Shown here piece by piece: positions 37,032 to 46,551 of a DNA stretch of 64,000 nt (positions within the stretch are counted from its first letter, which is position 1; every line of letters begins with the position of its first letter). Location: positions 1-64,000 of the forward strand of contig CALUGP010000008.1 of assembly GCA_944320195.1 (NCBI GenBank), read 5' to 3'. The DNA is from an uncultured Prevotella sp. (GTDB lineage Bacteria; Bacteroidota; Bacteroidia; Bacteroidales; Bacteroidaceae). Both the position numbers and the translations under genes were made by a program. The notes below the pieces were generated by a model. The model saw only the letters and a program-made list of their open reading frames with translations. It was not told where the DNA came from and did not search any database.

Positions 37032-38531
37032 ATGAATAAACTGCAACTGTTTCGCGCGTTGCGCCGCCATGTCAGACTTTCAGAAAGGCGAAGCGTTGCG
37101 TATGAGCAGAACAAGGCGGCAAAAGTGCTTTTGTATATAGGCGGAGCCTTTGTTTTCCTGTATCTTGTTTTCATTTCCATATTGCTTGCGCTCGTTGCAA
37201 ACAGTTCTGGTTCGCATACTCCGTGCGAGTTTCTTTTCGGGCTTCTCCCATTTTTCATGGCAGTGGATTTTCTTGTAAGATTCATGAGCCAACAGACTCC
37301 GGCGCAACTCGTAAAGCCATATTCACTGCTGCCGATACCGAAACATGCCTGCGTTGAGATGTTCGTGTTGTCAAGTGTGGCAACTCCCAACAATCTTATC
37401 TGGACGGCGGTCACCGTTCCGTATGCCTTGATGACAACCGTTTTCAGCGAAGGTCCGGCCGCCGCGCTCGGCATGATTGTGTCATTCCAGATACTGATAA
37501 CAATAAACAGCCAATGGTACATGTTTGCAAGGACGCTTATAAACCAAAGTTTGAAATGGTGGATACTGCCAATATTCGTCTATGCCGCAATTTTTTCCCC
37601 TTTTTATTTAGAGGATTTTGACGCATTGTTTGACATGTTTTCATGGCTGGGTGCAGGTTTTGCGTACTGGCATCCTTTGCACTATATTGCATTGTTGCTG
37701 TTTTTGTGGGCCTTTGTCGAGGCAAACAAAAGGATGCAGTATCACTATACGTACATTGAGACCGCGAATGTCGAGGATTCCAAGATGAAGAAAGTGTCTG
37801 AATTCAGGATGTTCGACAGGTATGGGGAAACTGGTGAATACATAAAACTTGAAATAAAGAGCCTTATCCGCAACAAGAACATGCGCAAGGCTTTCATTTC
37901 CAGCACGGTTTTCACCATTCTTCTAAGCCTTGTGGTTGCGTACACCGACTTGTACCAAGATGATTTCTACAAGATATTCTGGGTGGCTTATGTGTTTTTG
38001 TTATATGGTGCCAACACGCTTGTAAAGATAATGTGCGCGGAGGGCAACTATATTGATTTCCTGGCCGTGCACAAAGAGAACATCATGCAGCTGCTCAGGG
38101 CTAAATATTATTTCTCTTGTTCCATGCTCGTGTTGCCGCTGTTTCTCATGTTACCCACGGTGTTTACCGAAAAGCACACAATGCTGGCATTGTTGTCGAT
38201 GATGTTTTTCACGGCTGGGCCGGTATACTGCCTTTTCATGCAGATGGCAGTTTACAATATGCAAACTATGCCGCTAAATACGAAATTCATCAGCAAAGGC
38301 AATGTGGAAAACAATTACTTTCAACTGGTAGCTTTGATTGTGGCCATGTTTTTGCCTGTCATCGTAATATCTGTGCTTAGGACTTCGTTGGGCGAAAATG
38401 CGGCATACGTCATACTTCTTGTGACAGGTCTTGTTTTCATGTTATCGCATAAGCTTTGGATAGCGAATATATACAAGCGCTTCATGAAACGGCGTTACAA
38501 GAATATGGAGAGTTTCCGCGCAACGCGGTAA
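37032..38531 (+). CDS. DUF5687 family multi-spanning membrane protein
   Basis: A 499-residue integral membrane protein with about ten hydrophobic segments, of the Bacteroidetes family DUF5687, which resembles ABC-2 type permeases. It starts MNKLQLFRALRRHVRLSERRS; the PLLKPYSLLPI-like stretch (QLVKPYSLLPIPKHACVEMF) and the loop IKLEIKSLIRNKNMRKAF are distinctive. Relatives usually have an ABC ATPase gene next to them; none is found in this window. It lies 27 nt after the LolA-like gene. Substrate unknown. Confidence 0.8.
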   Translation: MNKLQLFRALRRHVRLSERRSVAYEQNKAAKVLLYIGGAFVFLYLVFISILLALVANSSGSHTPCEFLFGLLPFFMAVDFLVRFMSQQTPAQLVKPYSLLPIPKHACVEMFVLSSVATPNNLIWTAVTVPYALMTTVFSEGPAAALGMIVSFQILITINSQWYMFARTLINQSLKWWILPIFVYAAIFSPFYLEDFDALFDMFSWLGAGFAYWHPLHYIALLLFLWAFVEANKRMQYHYTYIETANVEDSKMKKVSEFRMFDRYGETGEYIKLEIKSLIRNKNMRKAFISSTVFTILLSLVVAYTDLYQDDFYKIFWVAYVFLLYGANTLVKIMCAEGNYIDFLAVHKENIMQLLRAKYYFSCSMLVLPLFLMLPTVFTEKHTMLALLSMMFFTAGPVYCLFMQMAVYNMQTMPLNTKFISKGNVENNYFQLVALIVAMFLPVIVISVLRTSLGENAAYVILLVTGLVFMLSHKLWIANIYKRFMKRRYKNMESFRATR

Positions 38532-38644
38532 ATGCCCCTGGCTTTGGGACGCATGGCAGTGTAGTTGGTATAGTGAAACAACGTGAGTTCGACATAACAG
38601 GAATGTCTCACTTGTCAGTTTTTTTGCAAGTCGGTGGCAAGTTG

Positions 38645-38733
38645 TCATTCCGCTGAAAAGCGGAATCCTGTGTTTACCGCCAGGCTGGTGTGCCGTCAAG
38701 ATGTCTTCTGGATTCCGCTTTTCAGCGGAATGA
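38645..38733. repeat. REP-like pair of inverted 24-nt arms
   Basis: A 24-nt arm at 38645-38668 (TCATTCCGCTGAAAAG and onward) is the exact reverse complement of 38710-38733; 41 nt separate them. Each arm also folds on itself (ATTCCGCT GAAA AGCGGAAT). The form is that of REP/BIME-type elements. It lies after the DUF5687 gene, before the convergent TamB end. Confidence 0.75.
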
Positions 38734-38844
38734 CGATTTGCCACTGAGCGGTAGAAATGCAAAGCGGTAAGAAATTATTTATAATTGGAAAGATAATTCC
38801 TTATGCCGAACTCATGTCGAAATAATATCCATGTTGCAATAGAC

Positions 38845-38925
38845 GGCAAATCATCTTGCCAAAGGCCGCAAAACGCGATGTGAAAGATGGTCTTTTGCAT
38901 CACGTTTTGCGGCCTTTGGCAAGAT
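38845..38925. repeat. Long palindrome, GGCCG repeat family
   Basis: ATCTTGCCAAAGGCCGCAAA and onward (38853-38880, 28 nt) pairs with 38898-38925 with one mismatch; the 17-nt loop holds AAAGATGGTCTTT, itself a small hairpin. The start (38845-38868) matches 9994-10017 in 21 of 24 positions. The remaining bases of the 38532-38946 gap show nothing further that I can support. Confidence 0.75.
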
Positions 38926-38946
38926 TGTAATGTTTGTCTGGATTTG

Positions 38947-41900
38947 TCAGGGATTTGATGTCTTCTTCTTTTTACGTTTCAGGCCGAACAATTCCATCAA
39001 TGAGTTGAAGTCTTTTTTTAGTATGAGTCCTATGCCCTGAGTGTTGAGTGAAGACTTCGTGAAGTATCGGTCGTTTGTCTGGTTGTACACTTTCAAGGAT
39101 ATGTTGCCGTTTGGCAGTAATAGGTAATTGATGTCGAAGTCGCCAATGAAAGATGTCGTTGCGTTCTTGTTGTCACGGTATCCGAACTGTCCGTTGATGA
39201 TAAGGCGGTTGTTGAGCAGCCGGCCAGACAATATGCCCTCGTATTCGGCGTTGTTGAAACCTTCGTCGCCGGTGCTGATATTTGCGCCGAATGTCCAGTT
39301 GTTGTTTTTTACAAGGCTTCCCAACAACGTGTTGATTTGTTGGCTTATTGTTCCGCTCAGCAGGCTTTGCATTGCAAGGCTGGTCTGGTTTTGCCTGTTT
39401 TGGTCTGCCGAGTTGTTATTGCCGGGCATGTAAAAACGTCCAACGCCTAGAAGATAAACCACCTGTTGGTTCATTTCTTCTTCACTGTTGATTACGGTGC
39501 GCACCATTTGCTCGGCATCCTCATTGACCGTCGGCATGTCTATGTTGAAGTCTACATGCGGTGATTGTGGGGTTCCGCTGATGTTCATCAGGCAGTCTAC
39601 CCTGACATTGTTGCTTGTAAAACTGTTGCCCAGTTGCAAATCAGACAGCGGCACGCTGTTGACTGTGTATATTGCTTGCAGGTCGAGCAGTGCGTCATAA
39701 GGGTCTCCGCCGAATATGATTGTGCTGCCTTGCTTGAACTGGAACACCTTTTTTATGATGTTTTGGATTGTCAAAGTGTAAGTGCCGTGGTCGATTAGGA
39801 ATGTGCCGAACATGTCAAACGAGCCTTTGTTGAAAAACTCGGCACGTATCGTCCCGTTGCCGTTTAAGGTTATGCGGTCGTTTGTGTTCTCGTCCATCAG
39901 CACGCGCAATGACGCTTCCGGGGGCATGTTGATAAGGAAGTTTATATGCATGTCCGAAGGAATGTCTGTCACAAGTTTTGCGGTTAGCGTGTCGGTGTGA
40001 GCCGCTGTTCCGGTAGAGTCTTGTACATCCGTTCGAGGTGTTTTGTCATTCCATGTGATGAATTGCTGGTCAGAGATGGTTTCCGGACTTGTTGCGTTGT
40101 ATTCTATGAATGAGTCCTTGTCTGGCGTAATGTCAATGTCGATGTCAATTCTGCCGCTGCGTCCCCTTATGGCGCATGTTCCTGTTCCGTATGCAGTTCC
40201 GTAAAATGCGTCGTTGCCGTAATTCTTCGTGTCATAGCACAATAGGTTCCTTGTTTCAATGCTTATGTCATAAGTCAGGTGGCTTAGGTTCTTGTGGTGT
40301 AAGGCTCCGTTGACAATTCCTATATTGCCGTTCCTGTCGCGAATGGTGTCAGAACGGAAAACTATTTCGTTGGGAATGAAGCGTATCGTGTCGTTTGCCA
40401 AAATATATTCTACATTGATTGGCGTGATGAGGGCGCTGCCGTCCGCTACAAGAGTTCCGGTCAGGTTGATGGCGTCCAACGGCCCGTGTACATTGACCTT
40501 CCCGTTTGCTTTTGCCCTGATGTTGTCCATGAAGTCGCCGCAAAAGCTCTTCAGGAACTCAATGTTGGTGTTTTCGGCCTTGATCCCAAGGTCGATGCGG
40601 TTATGTGCTGGAGAGACATAGCCGTTGATTATCGTGCGTGCGTCATGCCCGTCATTGGCATGCGCGTCAATGTTTATTTGTTTTTTGTTCTTGTCCCATC
40701 TTACATTGGCATAGAGCGTGCCTAACGGACCTTGCTCAAAAGTAAACCCGTTGACGGATATGTCGGCATAAGCGTCCGGTTCGTAAAATACGGATTTTAC
40801 GAAAGCTTTGCCTGTCATGTGTCCGCCGAACTCTACTGAATGGAAATTCACAAGGCTAAGCACATAATTTACGTCGACATCTTGCATGTCGATGGTAATC
40901 GAGTCATTATAACTTCTTGTGGCTTTCCCGTCTATCTTTATGTGCTGTTTGTTGTGCTCTATTGCGAAATGTTCTATAGCCAAGTCCCCGTTGCTATAAA
41001 TAATGTTCGCCGGCAAAACACTCCAAACCGTATCATTAACCAAGATGTTCGATGGCATAATGTCAATGTTGACGTCTGTTTTCCCGTTCCCATTCTTGAT
41101 GAATCTGGTTTCGGCGTTGAGTTTTCCCTTCATCGGCTTGGGCTGATTGTTGTTCCAGCTTATTGAAGAGGCAAGTTTGTCTGTGTTTGCATTTGCTGAC
41201 ACCGCCAAGTCTAATTTATGCCCGTTGTTCATCACTTTTCTTACATTCCCGTTGACAGAAATCGTGTCTCCGGTTGTTTCTGCAGAAATAGTCACGTCTT
41301 CATACGGGCTTCCGTCGTAAATAAGTTTTCCAGCCTTGCAATAAAGGCTCATCGCTTCCTCTCTGTCGTTTATGTCGGCTTTGACGTGTAAAGGAGAATC
41401 AAATGTTAGCGGAATTCCCAACAACGAGTTGAGCCAATCAGACTTGTCAAGTTCTACATTAAGTGTGAACTCATTGTTTGGATTGCCTTTTGTCTTGCAA
41501 AATGTCGGCAGTTTGGAATGCAGTATGTGCATAAAGCTTTGGACAAGTGTCTTCATCTTGTACTTGCCGGTCAATTCCGCATGTCCAAAGTCGCTAGTCA
41601 TTGTTAATCTGCCTGTTTCTGACGTTATGGTAAGGTTGTCGAGTGAATACTCCTTTTCGCCAAGCATGGAAAAATCATTAATCTCAACATTGCCTTTGAA
41701 CATGTTTGTTTCAGTGTCAGAAACATGCGCATTTGCGCTTATGTCAAAATTGAACTCTGAATCTTTCCATTTGTCTGTCATTTTCAAGGCGGCCAGGTTG
41801 AGTCTCCTTATGTTGGCATTCATGTCTATGATTTGCTTGGTTTTTCCCAGCTCCATTTCGCCGTTTATGTTTATCTGCCCATTGGGGTCATCCATGCTTA

Positions 41901-43353
41901 GCGTGCCATTGAATGCCTGACTGTCATAAGCTACCTTGGCTTTTATGTCAGAATATGAATATCCGTTATAGTCGAAACGAGGTAAAACTCCGTCCACTTT
42001 AATGTTTGAAATGCTGTTCCCTTTTTTGTCGCATTCAATATCCATGATTGTGGAAAGCAGAGCCAATTTCTCATTGTCCAGCAAATGTCCCAGATTGAAT
42101 TCTTTTGTGTCGACATGTGCGTGGAATTTATGCCCTTTTTGTTTAACTCTCAAATTTACAGTGCCAACATTACTGCCAAGTGTTCCTTCGGCAGACATGG
42201 TCTCGTTTGTTCCAGACAACTCGCCTCTGTATTGTATGCTGCCGAGACGTGCCAGCATTCCTTTCAGTGTGGAATTGTCAGCTTGTGTCTTTTTCAATAT
42301 TCCGTTTATGCTTTCAGCTTTGCAATCAAACTGTCTGACTGTAGCCGTCCATTCTAATCCATGTTCATGCTTGGCAATGCTTGCTGAGGCGGTAAGCGTG
42401 ATGCCGTTGTCTTGAGAATTGATGTTCAGTTTTCGAATGTTTATTGAATTGCCGGTACCTGAGAATTCCGCATTCAGGCGTAATGGTGTGTCATTGACCT
42501 TGAATTGTGGAACAAAGCATGACAGGTCGTTAAGTGTTACATGTGATTTGCCGATTGTCCCGTCAAAGCGTAGGGTGTTAATGTCCGGTTTCCCGTTTTT
42601 CTTGGAGAATTCGGCATGTATGTTGCTGATGTTTACATCTGTATTTGGCAGGGCGAGATTAAAGTCAGCCAACACGGCTTGTCTGTTGTCGTATGCAAGG
42701 TCAAACTTGAGTTTACGCAGGTCAAGTCCTGAGCTTTCTTTTAACGACAGTTTTTTTACGGTTACAGACAGGCTGTCAGCTGTATAATAAGGTATTATAA
42801 GATGGGCGCTGATGTCGTTAATGTCCAAATGGGCCGTATTAAAACGCGCCGGTGTTGTGGCCTTGTCGTAAACGTCGAATTTCACGGCACCGTGTCTTAT
42901 TATCAAAGAGTTGATGCTCAGTTCCAGATTCGATTTTTTGCTTTTGTTTTTTGACGACAGGGAGTCAAGTACGAACTGGAAGTTAGGTTTGGAATGACTG
43001 TCGGCTTTATAGAACGTGCCGTTGAATCCGAATATTTGTGCTGACGATATGTATATGCGTCCGTCCTTGACAAGCTGCCCGTAGTCTATTTTTGCCGCCA
43101 CGCGCGATGTGCTGACCATGAGTTTGTTGCTTTTGTCGTACAGCTCGAGGTTGTCAATTATTATCCTGTTTAGCAATCCCAAGTATACTTTGCCCACCGA
43201 TACATGAGTGCCAAGCTTCTTTCCGATGATGGTACTTGCCTTTTCGCCTAACCATTTCTGCATGAACGGCATACGGACCAATGTCACCGAAATAAGGTAT
43301 ACGGCGACAATTGTCCATATGATTGTTTTTATTATGCGCTTAAGTGTCCTCAT
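38947..43353 (-). CDS. TamB / translocation and assembly module protein
   Basis: A 1468-residue protein of the TamB/AsmA-like family that spans the periplasm from one N-terminal membrane anchor (IIKTIIWTIVAVYLISVTLV). The middle is a very long run of beta strands, expected to form a hydrophobic groove for lipids between membranes. The C-terminal TamB domain is clear from about residue 1140 (FLINMPPEASLRVLMDENTNDRITLNGNG, GSTIIFGGDPYDALLDLQAIYTV, SGTPQSPHVDFNIDMPTVNEDAEQM). The usual partner (a BamA-like protein) is not in the window. It lies 30 nt after the DUF4861 gene. Confidence 0.93.
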   Translation of the reverse strand: MRTLKRIIKTIIWTIVAVYLISVTLVRMPFMQKWLGEKASTIIGKKLGTHVSVGKVYLGLLNRIIIDNLELYDKSNKLMVSTSRVAAKIDYGQLVKDGRIYISSAQIFGFNGTFYKADSHSKPNFQFVLDSLSSKNKSKKSNLELSINSLIIRHGAVKFDVYDKATTPARFNTAHLDINDISAHLIIPYYTADSLSVTVKKLSLKESSGLDLRKLKFDLAYDNRQAVLADFNLALPNTDVNISNIHAEFSKKNGKPDINTLRFDGTIGKSHVTLNDLSCFVPQFKVNDTPLRLNAEFSGTGNSINIRKLNINSQDNGITLTASASIAKHEHGLEWTATVRQFDCKAESINGILKKTQADNSTLKGMLARLGSIQYRGELSGTNETMSAEGTLGSNVGTVNLRVKQKGHKFHAHVDTKEFNLGHLLDNEKLALLSTIMDIECDKKGNSISNIKVDGVLPRFDYNGYSYSDIKAKVAYDSQAFNGTLSMDDPNGQININGEMELGKTKQIIDMNANIRRLNLAALKMTDKWKDSEFNFDISANAHVSDTETNMFKGNVEINDFSMLGEKEYSLDNLTITSETGRLTMTSDFGHAELTGKYKMKTLVQSFMHILHSKLPTFCKTKGNPNNEFTLNVELDKSDWLNSLLGIPLTFDSPLHVKADINDREEAMSLYCKAGKLIYDGSPYEDVTISAETTGDTISVNGNVRKVMNNGHKLDLAVSANANTDKLASSISWNNNQPKPMKGKLNAETRFIKNGNGKTDVNIDIMPSNILVNDTVWSVLPANIIYSNGDLAIEHFAIEHNKQHIKIDGKATRSYNDSITIDMQDVDVNYVLSLVNFHSVEFGGHMTGKAFVKSVFYEPDAYADISVNGFTFEQGPLGTLYANVRWDKNKKQINIDAHANDGHDARTIINGYVSPAHNRIDLGIKAENTNIEFLKSFCGDFMDNIRAKANGKVNVHGPLDAINLTGTLVADGSALITPINVEYILANDTIRFIPNEIVFRSDTIRDRNGNIGIVNGALHHKNLSHLTYDISIETRNLLCYDTKNYGNDAFYGTAYGTGTCAIRGRSGRIDIDIDITPDKDSFIEYNATSPETISDQQFITWNDKTPRTDVQDSTGTAAHTDTLTAKLVTDIPSDMHINFLINMPPEASLRVLMDENTNDRITLNGNGTIRAEFFNKGSFDMFGTFLIDHGTYTLTIQNIIKKVFQFKQGSTIIFGGDPYDALLDLQAIYTVNSVPLSDLQLGNSFTSNNVRVDCLMNISGTPQSPHVDFNIDMPTVNEDAEQMVRTVINSEEEMNQQVVYLLGVGRFYMPGNNNSADQNRQNQTSLAMQSLLSGTISQQINTLLGSLVKNNNWTFGANISTGDEGFNNAEYEGILSGRLLNNRLIINGQFGYRDNKNATTSFIGDFDINYLLLPNGNISLKVYNQTNDRYFTKSSLNTQGIGLILKKDFNSLMELFGLKRKKKKTSNP

Positions 43354-43383
43354 CCGTCAGGCAGGTATAAAGGCTTTCTATGA

Positions 43384-44619
43384 TTATTCCTTTTTTATTA
43401 TTACCGGGTTGGCCAGGTCTTCTTTCCATTCTTTCAGGAAATCATACCATTCCTTGTCGCTGTGATAGCCGAATGTTTCGTTGTCGCTGCAGAATGTTAT
43501 CTTGTAATGCAGTTCGTTGTTTGTGGGTTTTACTACAAATGCATAATTGTCTTTGTCGGCGTGTTCTTCGCTTACGATGTGTTTTTCAGGTATGCAGATT
43601 CCCAACCCTACGGTTTCACGCTTGTGGCCGACGCTGTCTTTGGCCGAGACCGGCCAGTCTGTGCCCCAGCATCCGCGCAAGCCGCGCTTGTCTGAAAACT
43701 CCGTTGAGTTTTTTACGTTGATGAAGCCAGTGGACAACATCAGGTCTTCAGCCTGCTTGTCGAACTTCACGTCCACGCTGCATTCGCGCCGTCCGGCATA
43801 CAATGTGTACAGGGCAGTCATGTCTATTGGCGTGGCGCCTGGCGCCTCTGCCTGTGGAGTCCAGCCCTTGTCTTTTACTTCCACAATGGTGCGTATCGGT
43901 CCGCGTGCAATTATTTTCTGGCTTCTCTTTTCCACATCGTTCAGCATGGTGGGCTTGTGTCCGTCCCATCCGCGGAGTGTTCCAAGTCCGAGTGTGGAGC
44001 CGACCCAAAGCACGTCGTCGCCGTATTGCGCGGCTTTCTGTCTGTCGTCAGGATAGAACTGCGTTTCTTTCAGTTCCAGTTGCCTTTTGTATTTACCATA
44101 TATGTCGACAGTCTGGCGGTGGTCAAAGTATATACGGTAAGCCACCATGTCGTTTTCAAATGCGGCTCCGTGGTGGTGCAGTTGCCAGTATGGATTTGTT
44201 CCGTTGTCTACGGTCAGTTCTGATATGTAAAGGTTCTGCTTGTTGTTCTTTTTGATTTTCTTATTGCTTAGCAGCATTTCGACATATACTTGCGGCTCAT
44301 ACTTCTTTGGACGGCCGGTTTCATACAGTGTTATTTCAAATTTGCGCGATTCGTCAGCTCCAATGTCTGTGATGAAGCACAGCTCGTCCATGCGTCCGTC
44401 TTGGTCCAAGTCGTCAAGCTGGCAAGCTGTTTCTTTGCCGTCTGCGGTGACCAAGGCTGATTTCACGTCGATTCCGTATTCGTCAAGATTCAGCACGATT
44501 GGAGTGTTTGTTTTTGCTTTGTCGTGCCTGTTCGTCACTGTTATGCCGAATGTTGTCTGCGATAAAGCCGGCGCAATGGCGCATGCCGCCATGACGCTGA
44601 TTATTAGTCTTTTATTCAT
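43384..44619 (-). CDS. DUF4861 family secreted protein
   Basis: A 411-residue secreted protein. ATG 44619 gives a signal peptide (MNKRLIISVMAACAIAPALSQ); the frame is open further upstream to 44937 but has no protein-like pattern there. The body begins TTFGITVTNRHDKAKTNTPIVLNLDEYGIDVK and has GTLRGWDGHKPTMLN and RRECSVDVKFD. DUF4861 proteins belong with carbohydrate-degradation loci and may be lyases or glycan-processing enzymes; no activity can be fixed here. The gene precedes TamB by 30 nt and probably shares its transcript. A leftward TACATTTG box lies at 44686-44693. Confidence 0.82.
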   Translation of the reverse strand: MNKRLIISVMAACAIAPALSQTTFGITVTNRHDKAKTNTPIVLNLDEYGIDVKSALVTADGKETACQLDDLDQDGRMDELCFITDIGADESRKFEITLYETGRPKKYEPQVYVEMLLSNKKIKKNNKQNLYISELTVDNGTNPYWQLHHHGAAFENDMVAYRIYFDHRQTVDIYGKYKRQLELKETQFYPDDRQKAAQYGDDVLWVGSTLGLGTLRGWDGHKPTMLNDVEKRSQKIIARGPIRTIVEVKDKGWTPQAEAPGATPIDMTALYTLYAGRRECSVDVKFDKQAEDLMLSTGFINVKNSTEFSDKRGLRGCWGTDWPVSAKDSVGHKRETVGLGICIPEKHIVSEEHADKDNYAFVVKPTNNELHYKITFCSDNETFGYHSDKEWYDFLKEWKEDLANPVIIKKE

Positions 44620-44685
44620 GATTGGTTGAAGTTTCAATTCATTGAGTGTAAAAGTGATATTTCTTTTAATTTGCCGATTGTCTTG

Positions 44686-44693
44686 CAAATGTA
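44686..44693 (-). promoter_or_regulatory. -7 box for DUF4861-TamB
   Basis: Read leftward, TACATTTG at 44686-44693; the -33 element is not clear. Leader to ATG 44619 is about 60 nt. Confidence 0.45.
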
Positions 44694-45423
44694 ACAATAA
44701 AAAACGAAAAACCGGAGGTTTGCCTGTAGTTTTTTCCTGATGGCTCGTCAGGCAGTGTCTTTTGCATGTTGTTGTAGTTTTGCAGTCCATGCCAGATGCG
44801 CCATGATAAAAAACAATATTGAATTTGAAAAGGCTTCTCCGTTGATTTTCAAATTGTCGGCATGACGTTGCAAAATGTGACAATGTGATTTTCGTATGCC
44901 TCCGTAGAATGTAGTTGTTTTGAATTTTTATAGTCACGCCCGGATTTAACGGCTCTTTTTGCGTGCATTGTTTAAGTGTTTGCGCATCAATGTTTTATGC
45001 AGCCATGATGGTCATGTGTGCATTGTTTTACCGTTTATTGATGCCTGAAACATGGCGTTTTGACATGAAAACGACCGTGTTTTTACATTGAGAAGGCCGT
45101 TCCCGTTGTTCCGATTGGCCGTCTTTTACAGTATGAAAGGCCGTCTTTGGTGTGTCGTTTTGCCGTGTCAAGCCATCCCAATGGTGGTTCTGCGTGCCCG
45201 AAAGACATCTCCGTGACCTGTGTATTTTCTGGTTCGCTGGAAATCACGGAACATTTTAGGATGACAAAATGTAAGTGAAATGCCATGTCGCTTTACTCTC
45301 TGCAAGTTCCAGCTTGCGCAAGCCATGCGTGGCGAATGGTTGATCGTCTATGCCGGAATTTGTCCATTGCACCGCAAAGTGCAGTCTGTTTTTTCTTGAA
45401 ATAATACGTTTTTTGTTGTTTTA

Positions 45424-45455
45424 TTTGTTCGGATACGATTTAAATATTAATTTTG
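45424..45455 (+). promoter_or_regulatory. Promoter of kdgK
   Basis: TTTG (45424-45427), a 20-nt spacer and TAATTTTG (45448-45455) match the consensus exactly. The A/T-rich leader to the ATG at 45515 is about 55 nt. Confidence 0.75.
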
Positions 45456-45514
45456 TAAACCAAAAAACAAATTAATAAATCTATTAACATTCAAAAAACT
45501 AAAAAATTAAGAAG

Positions 45515-46540
45515 ATGGCTAAAGTTGTAACATTGGGCGAAATCATGCTTCGCCTCTCTTCGCCTGGACAGAAAAGATTTGTCCAAAGCGATGTCTTTGA
45601 TGTAGTGTATGGCGGCGGCGAAGCCAACGTGGCTGTCAGCGTAGCCAATTATGGGCACGACGCATATTTCGTGACCAAGCTTCCAAAGCATGAGATCGGC
45701 CAGTGCGCAGTCAATGCCTTGCGCCGTTACGGTGTCAATACGCAGTACATCGCGCGTGGCGGTGACAGGGTGGGCATATACTATCTTGAGAGCGGAGCCT
45801 GCATGCGTCCGTCCAAAGTTATTTACGACCGTGCTCACAGCGCCATTGCAGAGGCTGATCCTGAAGACTTCGACTTTGACAAGATAATGGAAGGCGCACA
45901 ATGGTTCCACTGGAGCGGCATTACTCCGGCCATCAGCGACAAGGCGGCAGAGCTGACAAGACTTGCCTGTGAGGCTGCAAAGCGTCACGGTGTGACTGTC
46001 AGTGTTGACTTGAATTTCCGCAAGAAGCTTTGGACTTCAGAGAAGGCGCAGAGCATAATGAAACCTCTTATGAAATATGTGGATGTGTGCATAGGCAACG
46101 AGGAGGACGCACAGCTTTGCCTCGGCTTCAAACCTGAAGCTGACGTTGAGGGCGGAAAGACTGATGCCGAGGGATACTATGGCATCTTCAAGGGCATGAT
46201 GGAGACATTCGGTTTCAAGTATGTCGTGTCCACTTTGCGCGAGTCTCTGTCTGCAAGCCACAACGGCTGGAAGGCTCTTATCTACAACGGCAAGGAGTTC
46301 TACCAGAGCAAGCACTATGACATTCTGCCGATAGTTGACCGCGTAGGTGGCGGCGACTCTTTCTCAGGCGGCCTTATCCATGGCTTGCTGACATATCCAG
46401 ACGATCAGGGCAAAGCTCTTGAGTTCGCCGTTGCAGCTTCGGCTTTGAAGCACACCATCCCCGGCGATTTCAACCTTATGTCAGCCGAAGAGGTGGCCAA
46501 CCTTGCCGGAGGCGATGCTTCAGGGCGTGTACAGAGATAA
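45515..46540 (+). CDS. kdgK: 2-Dehydro-3-deoxygluconokinase
   Basis: A 341-residue PfkB-family sugar kinase, which phosphorylates 2-keto-3-deoxygluconate, an intermediate from pectin and uronate breakdown. The start MAKVVTLGEIMLRLSSPGQKRF, the segment GGGEANVAVSVANYG and the PfkB signature VDRVGGGDSFSGGLIHGLL with the catalytic Asp are present. The choice of KDG as substrate rests on the eda gene downstream. The 48-codon gene follows after 11 nt. Confidence 0.92.
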   Translation: MAKVVTLGEIMLRLSSPGQKRFVQSDVFDVVYGGGEANVAVSVANYGHDAYFVTKLPKHEIGQCAVNALRRYGVNTQYIARGGDRVGIYYLESGACMRPSKVIYDRAHSAIAEADPEDFDFDKIMEGAQWFHWSGITPAISDKAAELTRLACEAAKRHGVTVSVDLNFRKKLWTSEKAQSIMKPLMKYVDVCIGNEEDAQLCLGFKPEADVEGGKTDAEGYYGIFKGMMETFGFKYVVSTLRESLSASHNGWKALIYNGKEFYQSKHYDILPIVDRVGGGDSFSGGLIHGLLTYPDDQGKALEFAVAASALKHTIPGDFNLMSAEEVANLAGGDASGRVQR

Positions 46541-46551
46541 TCACAGTTGTC

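Larger units (their letters stand above)
44620..45514. other. Gene-free stretch before kdgK
   Basis: Holds the leftward promoter box (44686-44693) and the kdgK promoter (45424-45455). Between 45060 and 45170 the word GGCCGT recurs with spacing near 30-45 nt (for example AAGGCCGTTC, TGGCCGTCTTTT, AAGGCCGTCTTT), like the other intergenic palindromic elements. I see no gene that I can support. Confidence 0.5.

Noticed and set aside
38853-38925. Palindrome read as a plain terminator of TamB or the DUF5687 gene
   Set aside because: No T-run follows either arm and the same element occurs at another site (9994), so repeat is the better call, though a role in termination remains possible.
44620-44937. 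N-terminal extension of the DUF4861 gene
   Set aside because: The extension has no protein-like pattern, precedes a clear signal peptide at 44619 and would overlap the promoter box at 44686-44693.
45083-45286. 67-codon minus-strand frame upstream of kdgK
   Set aside because: It runs through the GGCCGT repeat words and has no recognisable pattern or promoter.
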